From: Methanobacterium_D oryzae | Lineage (GTDB): Archaea > Methanobacteriota > Methanobacteria > Methanobacteriales > Methanobacteriaceae | Reading direction: 5' to 3' | DNA: 64,000 nt | NCBI RefSeq assembly: GCF_050433505.1 | Contig: NZ_JBNPXC010000001.1 | Coordinates: 620,001-684,000 of the forward strand | Part shown: positions 46,677 through 56,400 of the stretch, one piece after another | Numbering within the stretch: the first letter of the stretch is position 1 | How the letters are laid out: every line of letters begins with the position of its first letter | Notes under the pieces: model-generated | The model's database searches: none | Seen by the model: the letters and a program-made list of their open reading frames with translations, nothing else | Told to the model about the DNA's origin: nothing | Program-made: the position numbers and the translations under genes

Positions 46677-47143
46677 AGTGTTTAATGTGCTACACTAGAA
46701 ACGTTTTGGACATAAGTTAATCATCTTAAGATCATATATAAATCTTTTGATTTAATTTTCCCAAAAAAGCACTCATAATGTCATTTTTTAGATTTAAAGC
46801 ACGCTTAAAGTTGATTTAAGATAAGGATTAAGGAGTAGGATAGGTGTTTCTGATTTCTAATAAAATTAGTTCTATTAAATCTTATTTTCTGAAAATAAGT
46901 CCATTTAATGTCCTAACATATAAAATTTAGTTATTTAAAAAAGCTTTAAAGAAGGCCTATACAGACTTTAAAACATTGAATTAAAATTTGAGCTTTATTT
47001 TTATATAAAATGGTCTTAATGGGGGTATTTGCTCTAAAACAGATATATAATCTGAATATAAAAAATGATGAATGGATTTAAATTGGATCAATTTTAATAT
47101 GGTATTATATTTCTATTTGAATTATAACTTATAACTTAAAACA
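46677..47143. other. 467-bp divergent intergenic region
   Basis: Holds the TATA box (46733-46742, minus strand) of the transglutaminase-like gene and presumably the promoter of taw1 near 47095-47110. Otherwise AT-rich; I see no RNA gene, repeat or coding frame with a binding site. Confidence 0.5.
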
Positions 47144-48067
47144 ATGGTTGAAATGTCACTAAATAATGATAATATTATAAAACTTGAAAAAATGGGGTAT
47201 CGATTTGTTGGAATTAATGGACATGCTGCAGCCAAAGTGTGTCATTGGACCAAAAAAAGCATATTGGATGAAGGAGAGTGTTATAAACAAAAATTTTATG
47301 GTATAGAAAGCCATAGATGCCTACAAATGTCTCCAAGTGTTCCTTTTTGCCATCAAAAATGTCTTTTTTGCTGGAGGGATCTTTCAGTTACTGAAACTGA
47401 ATGGAAAGGGGATTACGATGATCCTGGAGAAATAATTGATGAATGCATAAGTGCACAGAGAAATTTGCTCTGCGGATTTTTTGGAAATGAAAGAGCTAAT
47501 AAAAAGAAACTTGATGAATCACAGGATCCAACAAATGCAGCAATTTCTCTTGCAGGAGAACCGATGCTCTATCCTGAAATAGATGGTTTAATTGAGGAAT
47601 TCCACAGAAGAAACTTTACAACTTTTCTTGTTACTAATGGAATGACTCCAGAGAAGCTTGAAAGTTTAAAAGAAGAACCAACACAACTCTATATTTCTTT
47701 GGATGCACCAGATAAAAAAATATTTGAAAAACTATGTAACCCTCAAATTGAGAATGCCTGGGAAAACTTAAATAAAAGTCTGGATTTACTTTCAAGTTTT
47801 GACTGTAGAAAAGTACTGAGAATGACATGTGTTAAGGATTTTAACATGCATAATGCAGAAGAATATGCTAAAATTATCCAAAAAAGCAATCCTGATTTTG
47901 TTGAAATTAAAGCATATATGTTTGTTGGATATTCCCGAAGGAGATTGAGTTTTGAAAACATGCCTTCAAATCAGGAAATATATGACTTTGCTGAGTCTGT
48001 TGCAGAAAAATGCGGCCTTGAAATTAAGGATAAAGCCTACGAAAGCAGAGTAGTACTTTTAGCTTAA
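47144..48067 (+). CDS. taw1: tRNA 4-demethylwyosine synthase (Taw1/TYW1)
   Basis: A 307-residue radical SAM enzyme. The radical SAM cluster is CHQKCLFCW (CX3CX2C), and the Taw1-specific N-terminal cysteines (CHWTKKS, GECYKQ, SHRCLQ) bind a second cluster. AGEPMLYPEI is the GGE-like SAM motif. It condenses N1-methylguanosine-37 of tRNA-Phe with pyruvate to 4-demethylwyosine, the first committed step of wybutosine-type bases. Start at 47144 or 47156. Monocistronic; an eight-T run at 48075-48082 may end the transcript. Confidence 0.95.
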   Translation: MVEMSLNNDNIIKLEKMGYRFVGINGHAAAKVCHWTKKSILDEGECYKQKFYGIESHRCLQMSPSVPFCHQKCLFCWRDLSVTETEWKGDYDDPGEIIDECISAQRNLLCGFFGNERANKKKLDESQDPTNAAISLAGEPMLYPEIDGLIEEFHRRNFTTFLVTNGMTPEKLESLKEEPTQLYISLDAPDKKIFEKLCNPQIENAWENLNKSLDLLSSFDCRKVLRMTCVKDFNMHNAEEYAKIIQKSNPDFVEIKAYMFVGYSRRRLSFENMPSNQEIYDFAESVAEKCGLEIKDKAYESRVVLLA

Positions 48068-48074
48068 ATCCTGA

Positions 48075-48082
48075 TTTTTTTT
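48075..48082 (+). terminator. T-run after taw1
   Basis: Eight consecutive T eight bases after the taw1 stop, in the right place and orientation for archaeal T-run termination. No hairpin is needed or seen. Confidence 0.4.
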
Positions 48083-48214
48083 AAGTAGTATTTAATTTAT
48101 TTTATTACCTAATAGAAAAGTTTACATTGGTGAATAAGCTAAGAGTCATTGAATTAAAATGAAAATTAGAATAATGAATATAATAATGAATATTAGACTA
48201 TCCGAGGTGGTTTA

Positions 48215-49078
48215 ATGAAAAAAATAATTGTGGGAATTTTGCTGTTGTTTATGGCAATAAGCCCAATATACGGTGCTTCAGGGTTTGCAATAACCTATGG
48301 AGAAACAACTAATTCTAATTCAGACATGAAAAATACAGTAATGACATATTTCAATTCACACACTGATAAACAATTAAGCGATGCCACTACAAAGGTTGTA
48401 ACAGCAACTGAAGTAAATGCAATATCTAAAGATATAACTGGAAGATATTATTCTTCAAATCAGATATTCTCATGTGCTATGGTGGATTTAAGCTATAATC
48501 AGGGAATTAAAATTGTGGTGGATAAGAGTAAAATAAAAGTTGTAACATCTAAAATGTATGCAAATGCCCTTAAATCTTCAGGAATTGAAAAGGGGTATGT
48601 TGTAGTTACAGCACCTGTCTCTTCATCAGGAGAAGCAGCTTTAGCAGGAGTATTAGAGTCTTATGAACTTGCTGTAGGGGCAGATATTCCAGAAAATGTT
48701 AAAAAAGCTGCAACAGAGGAATTATATACTGAAACTCAAATAGCTAACCAGACAGGCCAAGATCCTGATAAAATAGCGGATTTATTTGAGCAAGTGAAAA
48801 ATGAGGCACAAAAACAGAATTTACAAGATCCAGCCCAAATTAAAGTAATTGTAATCAACATTGCAGCTAATTTGAATATTAATATAACTGATGCTCAAGC
48901 ACAGCAGATTGCAGAGGCTATAGCAAATTCACAACAAGTACAAGGAGATCTAACGGCATTTAAACAGCAGATGAATAGTATCACTGATCAAGTAGCAAAT
49001 AGCGGAATTTTGGATCAAATTATGAGCTATTTACAGATGGCTTTTGATTACATAAATGGCTTAATAACTGGACAGTAA
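48215..49078 (+). CDS. Secreted DUF1002 protein
   Basis: A 287-residue secreted protein: signal peptide (MKKIIVGILLLFMAISPIYGA) then a DUF1002-type domain (VTATEVNAISKD, SCAMVDLSYNQGIKIVV, SGEAALAGVLESYE) and a helical Gln-rich C-terminal region (QKQNLQDPAQIKV onward). DUF1002 is best known from Firmicutes; its role is unknown. GAGGTGG precedes the ATG. It may be co-transcribed with the membrane gene 130 bp on. Confidence 0.75.
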   Translation: MKKIIVGILLLFMAISPIYGASGFAITYGETTNSNSDMKNTVMTYFNSHTDKQLSDATTKVVTATEVNAISKDITGRYYSSNQIFSCAMVDLSYNQGIKIVVDKSKIKVVTSKMYANALKSSGIEKGYVVVTAPVSSSGEAALAGVLESYELAVGADIPENVKKAATEELYTETQIANQTGQDPDKIADLFEQVKNEAQKQNLQDPAQIKVIVINIAANLNINITDAQAQQIAEAIANSQQVQGDLTAFKQQMNSITDQVANSGILDQIMSYLQMAFDYINGLITGQ

Positions 49079-49212
49079 TTTGATAGGTAAAATCTCACCT
49101 ATCATTAATTTTTAATAGTGGGGATAGAATTATATCTTATTAAAAACAATTTTATAAAAATTAAAAAATTTTTATTTCATTGATTCAAATTATATTAATA
49201 TTCAGTGGTAAA

Positions 49213-50295
49213 ATGTTGATCGCAGAAAATCATCTCCAGTTAATACTTGAATTTGCAATTATAATTCACCTTGGAATTATGCTACTTTTTAACATTGTTT
49301 CAATCCCTTTAAGCATGGTTCTTTTCATCGCATTGATTCTAACGGCAGGACTTGCTGTGGTATTTGGTGTAGATGCAACGTTCCTTTTCCTTCCATATAT
49401 ATCTCATCATGAGTTTACTCACCCTTTTGGAGCTATAGCTGTTTTTGGATGGGCAACTTTGACAGCATCTGCAAACCTTTTAAGTGAAGTTGATATTAGA
49501 GCTACATCAATTAAAGCAATGTCTATAATCCTTTTTGTAGTAATAGCTATTGCTGGAGCACTAATGCACAAATCTTTTTTAATACTCTGGATTTTAGGAT
49601 GGATAGTTGGTACATTTATCATGTCCAAAAGTTTTAAAAGAAGCTCAAGATTAACTCCAAAAAGAGTAATGGGTGTAATTATCGCAGGATTAGCAGGATT
49701 TGGAATTCTTGAAGTGTTATCAAGGCTTTTCAGTGCCCCAATTTTAAGCCCTCTTTTGAGAATTTCAAGGATTGAAGATTACTCCTTATCTAGTCTCACA
49801 ATGGTTTTAAAGAATACAACTCTTTGGGGACATGTACAAGGATCATGTTACTGGGGATCAGCATGTCTTGGAGGATCAGATGGATATGTTTCACTACCTA
49901 TGAATCTAATCCACACTTTAACACTTCCATTTCCATTGTTCTTTGGAGTTTTAGTAACTAAAAAAGATTATATTGATTATATGCTTCCAGGAATATATGG
50001 AGTTGCATTTGATTTTGGATATTTAGCTTTTATAGCGCTTCTTGGATGGGCTACTCTTGTAATTTGCACAGGATTTTTTATACTCAAAAAATATAGAAGT
50101 AAAAGAAAAAATGGGAGTCGTATGTACCTTGGACGCGAAGCAATGATGATTGGAGCACTTACTGCATTCATAACTCAAACAATTATAGGTTTTTTCATGT
50201 TTAATAGGTCTTTTAATGGTGCTGCAATGGTCGCATACATTTTTCTATCTGCACTTGTTATGGCACATGCAGTAACCCTAAGAAGAAGAGTTTAA
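49213..50295 (+). CDS. Polytopic membrane protein, function unknown
   Basis: A 360-residue protein with about nine membrane helices and an outer loop rich in Gly/Ser with two cysteines (GSCYWGSACLGGSDGY, near residue 230), which may form a disulfide. Another conserved-looking loop is PYISHHEFTHPFG near residue 70, with three His and a Glu, a potential metal or proton site. Not recognised. ATG 49213 is chosen with GTGG nearby; the frame is open from TTG 49180 without a binding site. A gene for an M14-like peptidase follows. Confidence 0.7.
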   Translation: MLIAENHLQLILEFAIIIHLGIMLLFNIVSIPLSMVLFIALILTAGLAVVFGVDATFLFLPYISHHEFTHPFGAIAVFGWATLTASANLLSEVDIRATSIKAMSIILFVVIAIAGALMHKSFLILWILGWIVGTFIMSKSFKRSSRLTPKRVMGVIIAGLAGFGILEVLSRLFSAPILSPLLRISRIEDYSLSSLTMVLKNTTLWGHVQGSCYWGSACLGGSDGYVSLPMNLIHTLTLPFPLFFGVLVTKKDYIDYMLPGIYGVAFDFGYLAFIALLGWATLVICTGFFILKKYRSKRKNGSRMYLGREAMMIGALTAFITQTIIGFFMFNRSFNGAAMVAYIFLSALVMAHAVTLRRRV

Positions 50296-50455
50296 ATTAC
50301 ATCTAAATTATTTTTTAATTTTATTTTAATTATATCGTATTTATTTCTATAATTTTTTTAACTATTAAATGGTGATTTGCAGAAAACATAATCTTTAAGC
50401 TAATTAGCATATTATCTTAAGCAAAAACCATTAATTTATGTGGATAGGGTTTTAA

Positions 50456-51236
50456 ATGAAAAAACAAGGAAAAATAGTAATATTTACATTAATTGTTTTA
50501 TTTTCTGCAGTTGCAGTATTCTCTTTTTATCTGTATCCAGATAATGTAACTGAAAAAAATCCTAGCATGAATTCAGATAATGCAACTTCTAACACAAATA
50601 GAGAATCTGGATCTAGCTCAGTTAATTCAAATAAAACAGCCATTAGTTCTATCCATGTATTAGGAACAAATGAATATGGAAAAGTTATAAAAGAAGGACC
50701 CTACGGTAATATAAATTCTCCTGTTAAAGTAGCATATATTGTAGGAGTACACCCATTAGAATCAAATTCCCATAAAGCAGCTATTGAATCACTTAAAAGT
50801 CAGGAAGGATCCTTAAAAAAAGTGCTACTATATTTATAGAGTAGTAGTTACTCAAGATGCAGATAATTATGACAAAGGAAGGATGAATGGACAGTTATTA
50901 GCTAAAAGTTTCGTTGTACCAAATATTAAAAGTAATGGATTCAAGCTTGCGGTTGATGTGCATTCTAACAGAGGTAATTATGAAGAGAAGAGATTTTTAT
51001 TTGCCCCTATTGGAGGCAGTAAATCTGAATCTATTGCACGTAATGTTAAAAATGGAATTCTGGGATTTGTATTTCATTTTCCATTTTCCCAGACAAGCCC
51101 ACAATATGTGACAATTCCTCTTATTAATGCAGGAATACCTGCAATAGTCTTTGAAACAGACATAAATGAACAATATGGCACTACAAAAAGATATACTGAC
51201 AAGTTGATCTTAGCTGTAGATAATTTAGCTCTTTAA
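50456..51236 (+). pseudogene. Frameshifted M14-like (AstE/AspA-type) metallopeptidase
   Basis: The first frame (50456-50839) encodes a signal/anchor helix, a Ser/Asn-rich linker and VKVAYIVGVHPLESNSHK, with HxxE zinc ligands, then stops. The same protein continues in another frame (CYYIYRVVVTQDADNYDKGRMNGQ..., AVDVHSNRG with the third ligand, FETD) to 51236. The switch is at a run of seven A (50815-50821); six A would restore one frame. Either a sequencing error, a recent mutation, or programmed frameshifting. Likely a secreted or membrane-bound carboxypeptidase or desuccinylase-like enzyme. Confidence 0.75.
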
Positions 51237-51248
51237 AAAAGAAAAAAT

Positions 51249-52064
51249 TTAATATTTCTTTTTTAATTTTAATACAATGATCTGGGGTGGAGCAAAAAAC
51301 CGTGCAGGCAATATTGAAGTGCCAATACCATTACTAATGACTAACGTGGTATTATTAATATTTTTCACACCAGTTCTAAATTCCTGTCCATATTTTGAAT
51401 GAACATTTGGAGCCCAAAGACCAAAAAAGGTAATTTGTCCGCCATGGGTATGTCCAGAAAGCATTACATCTATTTTTGATTTAGTGGTTGCATATGGAAA
51501 GAAATCAGGACTATGGGATAATAAAACTACAAAGTCATTTTCTGTTGCATTACCAAGTGCAGTTCTTGAGTTTTGCGAATCTGTTAGGAAATCTCCTACT
51601 CCGCCAATTCGAATTTTTGAATTCCCTTTTTCTACCCAAAGGCCACCATTTTTTATATAAGTGATTTCCGCACCTGACATGGCATTAACTGTTTCATTTT
51701 GAGGATCATTATTTCCTAATACTCCATAAACTCCTAAGGGAGCATTCAGCTTAGATAATTCAGAAAATGTAGAATTTACATAATCTGGATCGTCACTTAC
51801 ATAGTCTCCTCCAAGTAGAATTATGTCAGGATTCAGTGCATTCACCTGATTTACAAGTTCTTCTGTTCTTGCAGCATCAAAAAATGGCCAGGATCCACAA
51901 TGAAAGTCAGATAAAAAAACAATTGTTGCACCATCAAATTCACTTGGAATTTGATCTGATTCAATAACAATTTCTTTAGTTTCTATAGAGTATGGTTCAA
52001 TTAAACTGTAAACTATAGGCAAAAACATGATAATAATAAGTGCTATAACTATTTTTTTAAACAT
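51249..52064 (-). CDS. Membrane-anchored metallophosphoesterase (YkuE-like)
   Basis: A 271-residue enzyme with an N-terminal helix (KKIVIALIIIMFLPIVYSL). The calcineurin-like signature is complete: LSDFHCGSW, GGDYVSD, GNNDPQ, LLSHSPDF and SGHTHGGQ, for two metal ions. YkuE-type enzymes act on phospholipids or wall precursors; the substrate here is unknown. ATG 52064 is chosen because GAGGT lies five bases upstream; ATG 52076 has none. It converges with the M14-like gene. Confidence 0.87.
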   Translation of the reverse strand: MFKKIVIALIIIMFLPIVYSLIEPYSIETKEIVIESDQIPSEFDGATIVFLSDFHCGSWPFFDAARTEELVNQVNALNPDIILLGGDYVSDDPDYVNSTFSELSKLNAPLGVYGVLGNNDPQNETVNAMSGAEITYIKNGGLWVEKGNSKIRIGGVGDFLTDSQNSRTALGNATENDFVVLLSHSPDFFPYATTKSKIDVMLSGHTHGGQITFFGLWAPNVHSKYGQEFRTGVKNINNTTLVISNGIGTSILPARFFAPPQIIVLKLKKKY

Positions 52065-52334
52065 AGCATACCTCAATATACTTCTGGATTATATACGTAT
52101 ACATTAATTAATCTATTAGAACTTAAAATGGATTTAATGAATATATCTTTATTTGTATTAAAGCTTTAGGTTGTATAATTAAAAATATAAATTTTTTCAT
52201 TTTAAGCTATAGATTATTAAAAACAAATTGAAGTGTGAAAAACTTTACTAATAAGTTTCAATAAAAAGCAAATGTTCAAAAACTTAAATTCAACGATTTA
52301 TTCAATCTTTATAATACAAGAATTGGTGAATAAA

Positions 52335-52976
52335 ATGTTAAGGGATCTTTTAATAGACAAGAAATTATTTGAAAACATTCATGAAAAAGTTTTAAATGAG
52401 GGGAATGAGGAGTTAATAAAGAGAAAATCCCTTGAAAGAGCTGTTTTAAAGAAGTTAAGAAAAAAAAGATCCTTAAAAAAGTATAAAAAGAATGGAATAG
52501 CTAAATCTGATCTTAAAGAAATAATAGAACTTGCAGATATTGCCAGTTTAGAACTTTTTGGTGGCCCTTCAGATTATCAAATTGTAAATGAACATCCTGA
52601 ATGGTGCAGCCACTGTGGTACTTGCTGTAGAGAATCTTCACCTATATTCATTCATAAAGATGAAATAAATCCAATTCTAACTTTTAAACCCGACTTAAAA
52701 ACTGAAATTGTCCAAAACGTGGATTATGAGGAACATTTCATGTTTAAAGAAGATCTCCCTTGTAAATTTCACAATTTAGAAGCTAAAAGATGTAAAATAT
52801 ATGATGTTAGACCACAAGTTTGTAAAACTTATCCTCTTGTTTTAATGGGAGAAGATAATCCATATTATGTTATTGATCTACGCCACAAATGTGATTATAT
52901 AATTCATTTAGTTTTGGAGAAATCAGTTATTTTATTTGATGAGGCTCTAAGGCGTTTAGAAAATTCTAAACTATAA
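52335..52976 (+). CDS. YkgJ-type cysteine-cluster protein
   Basis: A 213-residue protein. The C-terminal 120 residues carry the YkgJ-type cluster CSHCGTCCRESSPIF ... CKFHNLEAKRCKIYDVRPQVCKTYPL, which likely binds zinc or iron-sulfur; the role is unknown. The N-terminal 75 residues are very basic and helical, suggesting nucleic acid contact. ATG 52335 is chosen: GGTGA lies five bases upstream. Confidence 0.8.
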   Translation: MLRDLLIDKKLFENIHEKVLNEGNEELIKRKSLERAVLKKLRKKRSLKKYKKNGIAKSDLKEIIELADIASLELFGGPSDYQIVNEHPEWCSHCGTCCRESSPIFIHKDEINPILTFKPDLKTEIVQNVDYEEHFMFKEDLPCKFHNLEAKRCKIYDVRPQVCKTYPLVLMGEDNPYYVIDLRHKCDYIIHLVLEKSVILFDEALRRLENSKL

Positions 52977-53116
52977 CAGAACGTATTTTTACTATGTTTA
53001 AAAATTATATTCTTTTAATTAAATTTACATAATTGCATCAAATATCATATTTGTGGTATATATATTGTAAAATTACTAAATATTTACTTAGGTAATGGAA
53101 TAATGATAAATATAAA

Positions 53117-53212
53117 ATGAGTGATTTTACGCCTATAAATCATATTATGGTGGTGCTTATCCTTTTAGGAGTTGCAAAGCATGCATTTAAAATGATCCAA
53201 CTTATTCAATAA
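53117..53212 (+). CDS. Possible 31-residue membrane peptide
   Basis: A short frame MSDFTPINHIMVVLILLGV with one hydrophobic stretch and a short amphipathic tail, inside a 435-bp gap (52977-53411) otherwise empty. No binding site is visible, so a leaderless transcript would be required. Weak. Confidence 0.25.
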   Translation: MSDFTPINHIMVVLILLGVAKHAFKMIQLIQ

Positions 53213-53411
53213 CGTGAAAATACTTATTTTAGATATTCCTCTGATTTTTGTATTTAATTTTAAAAAATGGACATATACATTTTTTTTAGTATTGATATTT
53301 TATGTTCAAATTTATAGAACTTAGATGCTACAATTTTAACTGTAATTTATAGATATTGTAAAAGTTTATTACTCTTCTATTTCACTTATTAGATGATAAA
53401 AATGAATTATT

Positions 53412-54200
53412 TTAATGTTTTTCTTTTTTATCCATTTTTTTATCAATTTTATCTAATTTAGTATTTAATTTGTCTAATTTTTCTTCGTACATTAAATTCC
53501 TATCTTTTAGTTCCTTTAGAGCTTCGCGAGTATCTTTACGAAATATATCTATGAAAGAATAAGCAAGAGTAGCAGTTGTTAAACTGAGATAAGCCATACC
53601 TGATAAAATAAAGATTACTCCAATTATTCTTCCTGATAAGTTTATTGGGACAATATCTCCATATCCTGTTGTCGTCATTGAAACAACAGCATACCACATC
53701 GCAGATTCATAATTAGGTACATTAGGATTAACTCCATGTTCAATTACAAAGAATAAAAAAGAACCTATAATAAGTACTAAAAATAATAGAACTGTGGCAT
53801 AATCTAATTTTGTTTTTGATGGATATTTAATAACTGCTTTTGAGGTTATTCGCAGTACTTTATGAAGTGTATAAATCCTAAAGATGCCAATTAATCCTAT
53901 TAAAGAAATATAGTTAAAAAGTTGGAAAATATTAAAGCAAATAAAAGTTAATGGAACTATAGAAACGATATAAAACCAATTATTACGGATCCAACCATTT
54001 CTGTTCTCTTTTCTTATAATAAATATGAAGTCAAGTAATATCAATACCGCAACTGCTAAATCATAATTACTCATGCCATAAACTGTAGTAGGCATTATAC
54101 CAACTAAAAATCCAACCGTCATTAAACCCAAAACCAATATGTCTATTAAGATAAAAATTGATAATAATGCTTCAAAAATAACAGTTCCATGTCGTTTCAT
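53412..54200 (-). CDS. Voltage-gated-type potassium channel
   Basis: A 262-residue 6-TM-like channel. The selectivity filter is TTTGYGDIVP (near residue 175), preceded by the pore helix NYESAMWYAVVSM; the earlier helices have charged residues (FIIRKENRNGW, FRIYTLHKVLRITSKA), as in voltage-sensor-like segments. The C terminus is a charged coiled coil (residues 225-262) likely for assembly. It is co-oriented with the small membrane paralogue at 54224 (23 bp upstream), a likely operon. Confidence 0.88.
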   Translation of the reverse strand: MKRHGTVIFEALLSIFILIDILVLGLMTVGFLVGIMPTTVYGMSNYDLAVAVLILLDFIFIIRKENRNGWIRNNWFYIVSIVPLTFICFNIFQLFNYISLIGLIGIFRIYTLHKVLRITSKAVIKYPSKTKLDYATVLLFLVLIIGSFLFFVIEHGVNPNVPNYESAMWYAVVSMTTTGYGDIVPINLSGRIIGVIFILSGMAYLSLTTATLAYSFIDIFRKDTREALKELKDRNLMYEEKLDKLNTKLDKIDKKMDKKEKH

Positions 54201-54223
54201 GGTTTTAACTCACTATTTTGTTT

Positions 54224-54592
54224 TTATGTTGATTTTAGTTTTCTATATTTTCCATAACCATAGAACCATCTAATTGACCATAGGAAATGGAATGCGGCCC
54301 AGTAATAAATTGCTATGGTGAAATATACAATTAATCCTAAGATTATGTTAATGAAAGCTACAAGTAAAAAGGCGATAGGATTTCTATAAAAAAATGAAAT
54401 TACACCAATAGATTGTTGTAAAGCCGATGAGAAGATAATAGTGGGACTTATACCTAATAAAATCCATAATATAATGGCAATGGTTCCGATTATAACCCTT
54501 ACTACACCTCTTTTTGCAGAAAATGTTTTTTCCACTTCTCCTTTTACTTTTTCCTCCTTTATATCACTATCTTTCAAAATACCACGATACAA
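54224..54592 (-). CDS. Small membrane protein, paralogue of 9244-9612
   Basis: A 122-residue protein with three hydrophobic segments and the C-terminal motif AFHFLWSIRWFYGYGKYRKL, nearly the same as the protein at 9244. Both have a charged N terminus of about 28 residues, then FFY/FFT-xNPI in the middle. Family unknown. It is followed 23 bp later by the potassium channel gene, so it may modulate channel function (inference). Confidence 0.65.
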   Translation of the reverse strand: MYRGILKDSDIKEEKVKGEVEKTFSAKRGVVRVIIGTIAIILWILLGISPTIIFSSALQQSIGVISFFYRNPIAFLLVAFINIILGLIVYFTIAIYYWAAFHFLWSIRWFYGYGKYRKLKST

Positions 54593-54840
54593 TTTATGTT
54601 AGTCAAAATAGTTAAAATTTCCTACAATTTAAAGAATTAATATTAAAAAGTATCACATACTCTATGAAAAGAGAAAAATTAGTAGCAAATTATTTTATAT
54701 AAATTAAAAATATGTCACTATCTGAGTAAAATTCGACCTTAAGATTAAGATTTATGTAATCTATTTTAACATGAAAAAATTTTTTGCAGATTAAAAACAT
54801 AGTATGAGTTAAATTAAATTCTTTTTATTTAAGGAGATAA

Positions 54841-55278
54841 ATGATGTTTGGAATGACTAAAAGGCAATTTTTAAAAAGAAGTAAAAAATGCTTAAGAGAA
54901 ACAGGCACTTTACTCCTTTCAATTAGGGTAATCATGGATAAAGAAGTTCATGGTAAAATCGATAATCAAGAAGCCTTAAAACAAATGGATAACATCCGAA
55001 AGAATATTGAAATTATTTTTGAGGAATTTGAAAAGAGGAATCCTCCTTCCAGATGTGCATCTTTAAAAAAGAGAATTTTACGAATATTGATTAACTTGAA
55101 TGAAGCTGTAAATGCTAATTATAAGTCATTATTAGCTGCTGAAAATGGTAATACAGAAGAATCAAAGGAAAAATTAAAAGAATCAAGAAAAATTTTAGAA
55201 GAATTCAGGACAGATTTTCATAGAACAGTTGAAGAAGTTGATACACTTTTGCAAAAAAAGCAACGTAGAATTATATAA
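54841..55278 (+). CDS. Helical hypothetical protein
   Basis: A 145-residue, highly charged, fully helical protein with likely coiled coils (residues 45-65, 100-140) and no membrane segment. Two cysteines. AAGGAG precedes two ATGs (54841, 54844). No family is recognised. It converges with sucC. Confidence 0.55.
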   Translation: MMFGMTKRQFLKRSKKCLRETGTLLLSIRVIMDKEVHGKIDNQEALKQMDNIRKNIEIIFEEFEKRNPPSRCASLKKRILRILINLNEAVNANYKSLLAAENGNTEESKEKLKESRKILEEFRTDFHRTVEEVDTLLQKKQRRII

Positions 55279-55290
55279 AGAATTAAAAAA

Positions 55291-56397
55291 TTATTCTAAA
55301 CTCTCACAAAGCTCAACAGCCTTTCGAGCTGCAGCTTCCATTGAAGTTTCAAATGGAATACTCGCTTCAGTTAAAATCCGTTGACCTTCTTCTTCATTTG
55401 TTCCAGTAAGTCTAATAACAATGGGAATCTCACGTCCTGCATTCTCCATGACATCTATAACTCCTTTAGCTACATCATCGGCACGAGTTATTCCGCCAAG
55501 AACATTTAAAAAGATCACTTTGACATTTGGTTCAGCTATTACAAGATTTAATGCTTTTCCAACGATTTCCTTGGAAGATCCACCACCAATATCTAAAAAT
55601 GTGGCTGGTTTTCCACCATAGAGATTTATCATGTCCATTCCTGTTAATGTGAGTCCTGCTCCATTTCCAATAACTGCAATATCACCGTCAAGTGGTACAT
55701 ATGCAAATTCATCTTTTTTAGCTTCATCAAGACCTGCAAACTCTTTATGTCTCCAGAGCGCATCATCATCAATTTCAAGTTTTGCATCTGCTGCAATAAG
55801 CCCTTCAGGAGTTAAAACCAGCGGATTTATTTCTGCAATAGTTGCATCGTATTTTTTAAATACATTGAATAGTTTCCAGATGAATCCGCCCATCTTTGAA
55901 ATCATATCTCCTTCAACGCCCATTTTTTTAGCTATTCCACGTGCTTCATATGGCATGAATTCTTCAAGAGGATTAACATGATATTTAACTATTTTTTCGG
56001 GAGTGTTTTTTGCAACTTCTTCAATATCTACTCCGCCTTCTGTACTTGCCATTATAAGCGGCTGTTTAGCGGATCTGTCCATTACAACGCTTATATAGAA
56101 CTCTGATTGGATGTTGATTTTTTCTTCAACTAGGATTTTATTAACCCTTTCTTCTTTTATTGTAATTCCTAAAAGCTCTTTTGCAACTTTTTTAGCTTCT
56201 TTCGGCGTATCTGCAAATTTTATCCCACCAGCTTTTCCTCTACCGCCTGTGAGTACTTGAGATTTTAAGGCAACTGGTTTCTCGATCTTTGCAGCAGCTT
56301 TTCCTGCCTCTTTTGCATTTACTGCAACGTAACTTTCTGGTACTGGAATACCTTCCCGTTTAAAGATTTCTTTTGCACTGTATTCAAAGAATTTCAA
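55291..56397 (-). CDS. sucC: Succinyl-CoA synthetase, beta subunit
   Basis: A 368-residue ATP-grasp subunit: FFEYSAKEIFKREGIPVP, KSQVLTGGRGKAGGIKFA, EINPLVLTPEG and the late GNGAGLTLTGMDMINLYGGKPA with FLNVLGGITRADDVA. It makes succinyl-CoA from succinate for the reductive TCA branch; the alpha subunit (sucD) is not in this window. It follows korC by 3 bp in an operon with korDABC, whose product (2-oxoglutarate oxidoreductase) uses succinyl-CoA. Confidence 0.96.
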   Translation of the reverse strand: MKFFEYSAKEIFKREGIPVPESYVAVNAKEAGKAAAKIEKPVALKSQVLTGGRGKAGGIKFADTPKEAKKVAKELLGITIKEERVNKILVEEKINIQSEFYISVVMDRSAKQPLIMASTEGGVDIEEVAKNTPEKIVKYHVNPLEEFMPYEARGIAKKMGVEGDMISKMGGFIWKLFNVFKKYDATIAEINPLVLTPEGLIAADAKLEIDDDALWRHKEFAGLDEAKKDEFAYVPLDGDIAVIGNGAGLTLTGMDMINLYGGKPATFLDIGGGSSKEIVGKALNLVIAEPNVKVIFLNVLGGITRADDVAKGVIDVMENAGREIPIVIRLTGTNEEEGQRILTEASIPFETSMEAAARKAVELCESLE

Positions 56398-56400
56398 GCT

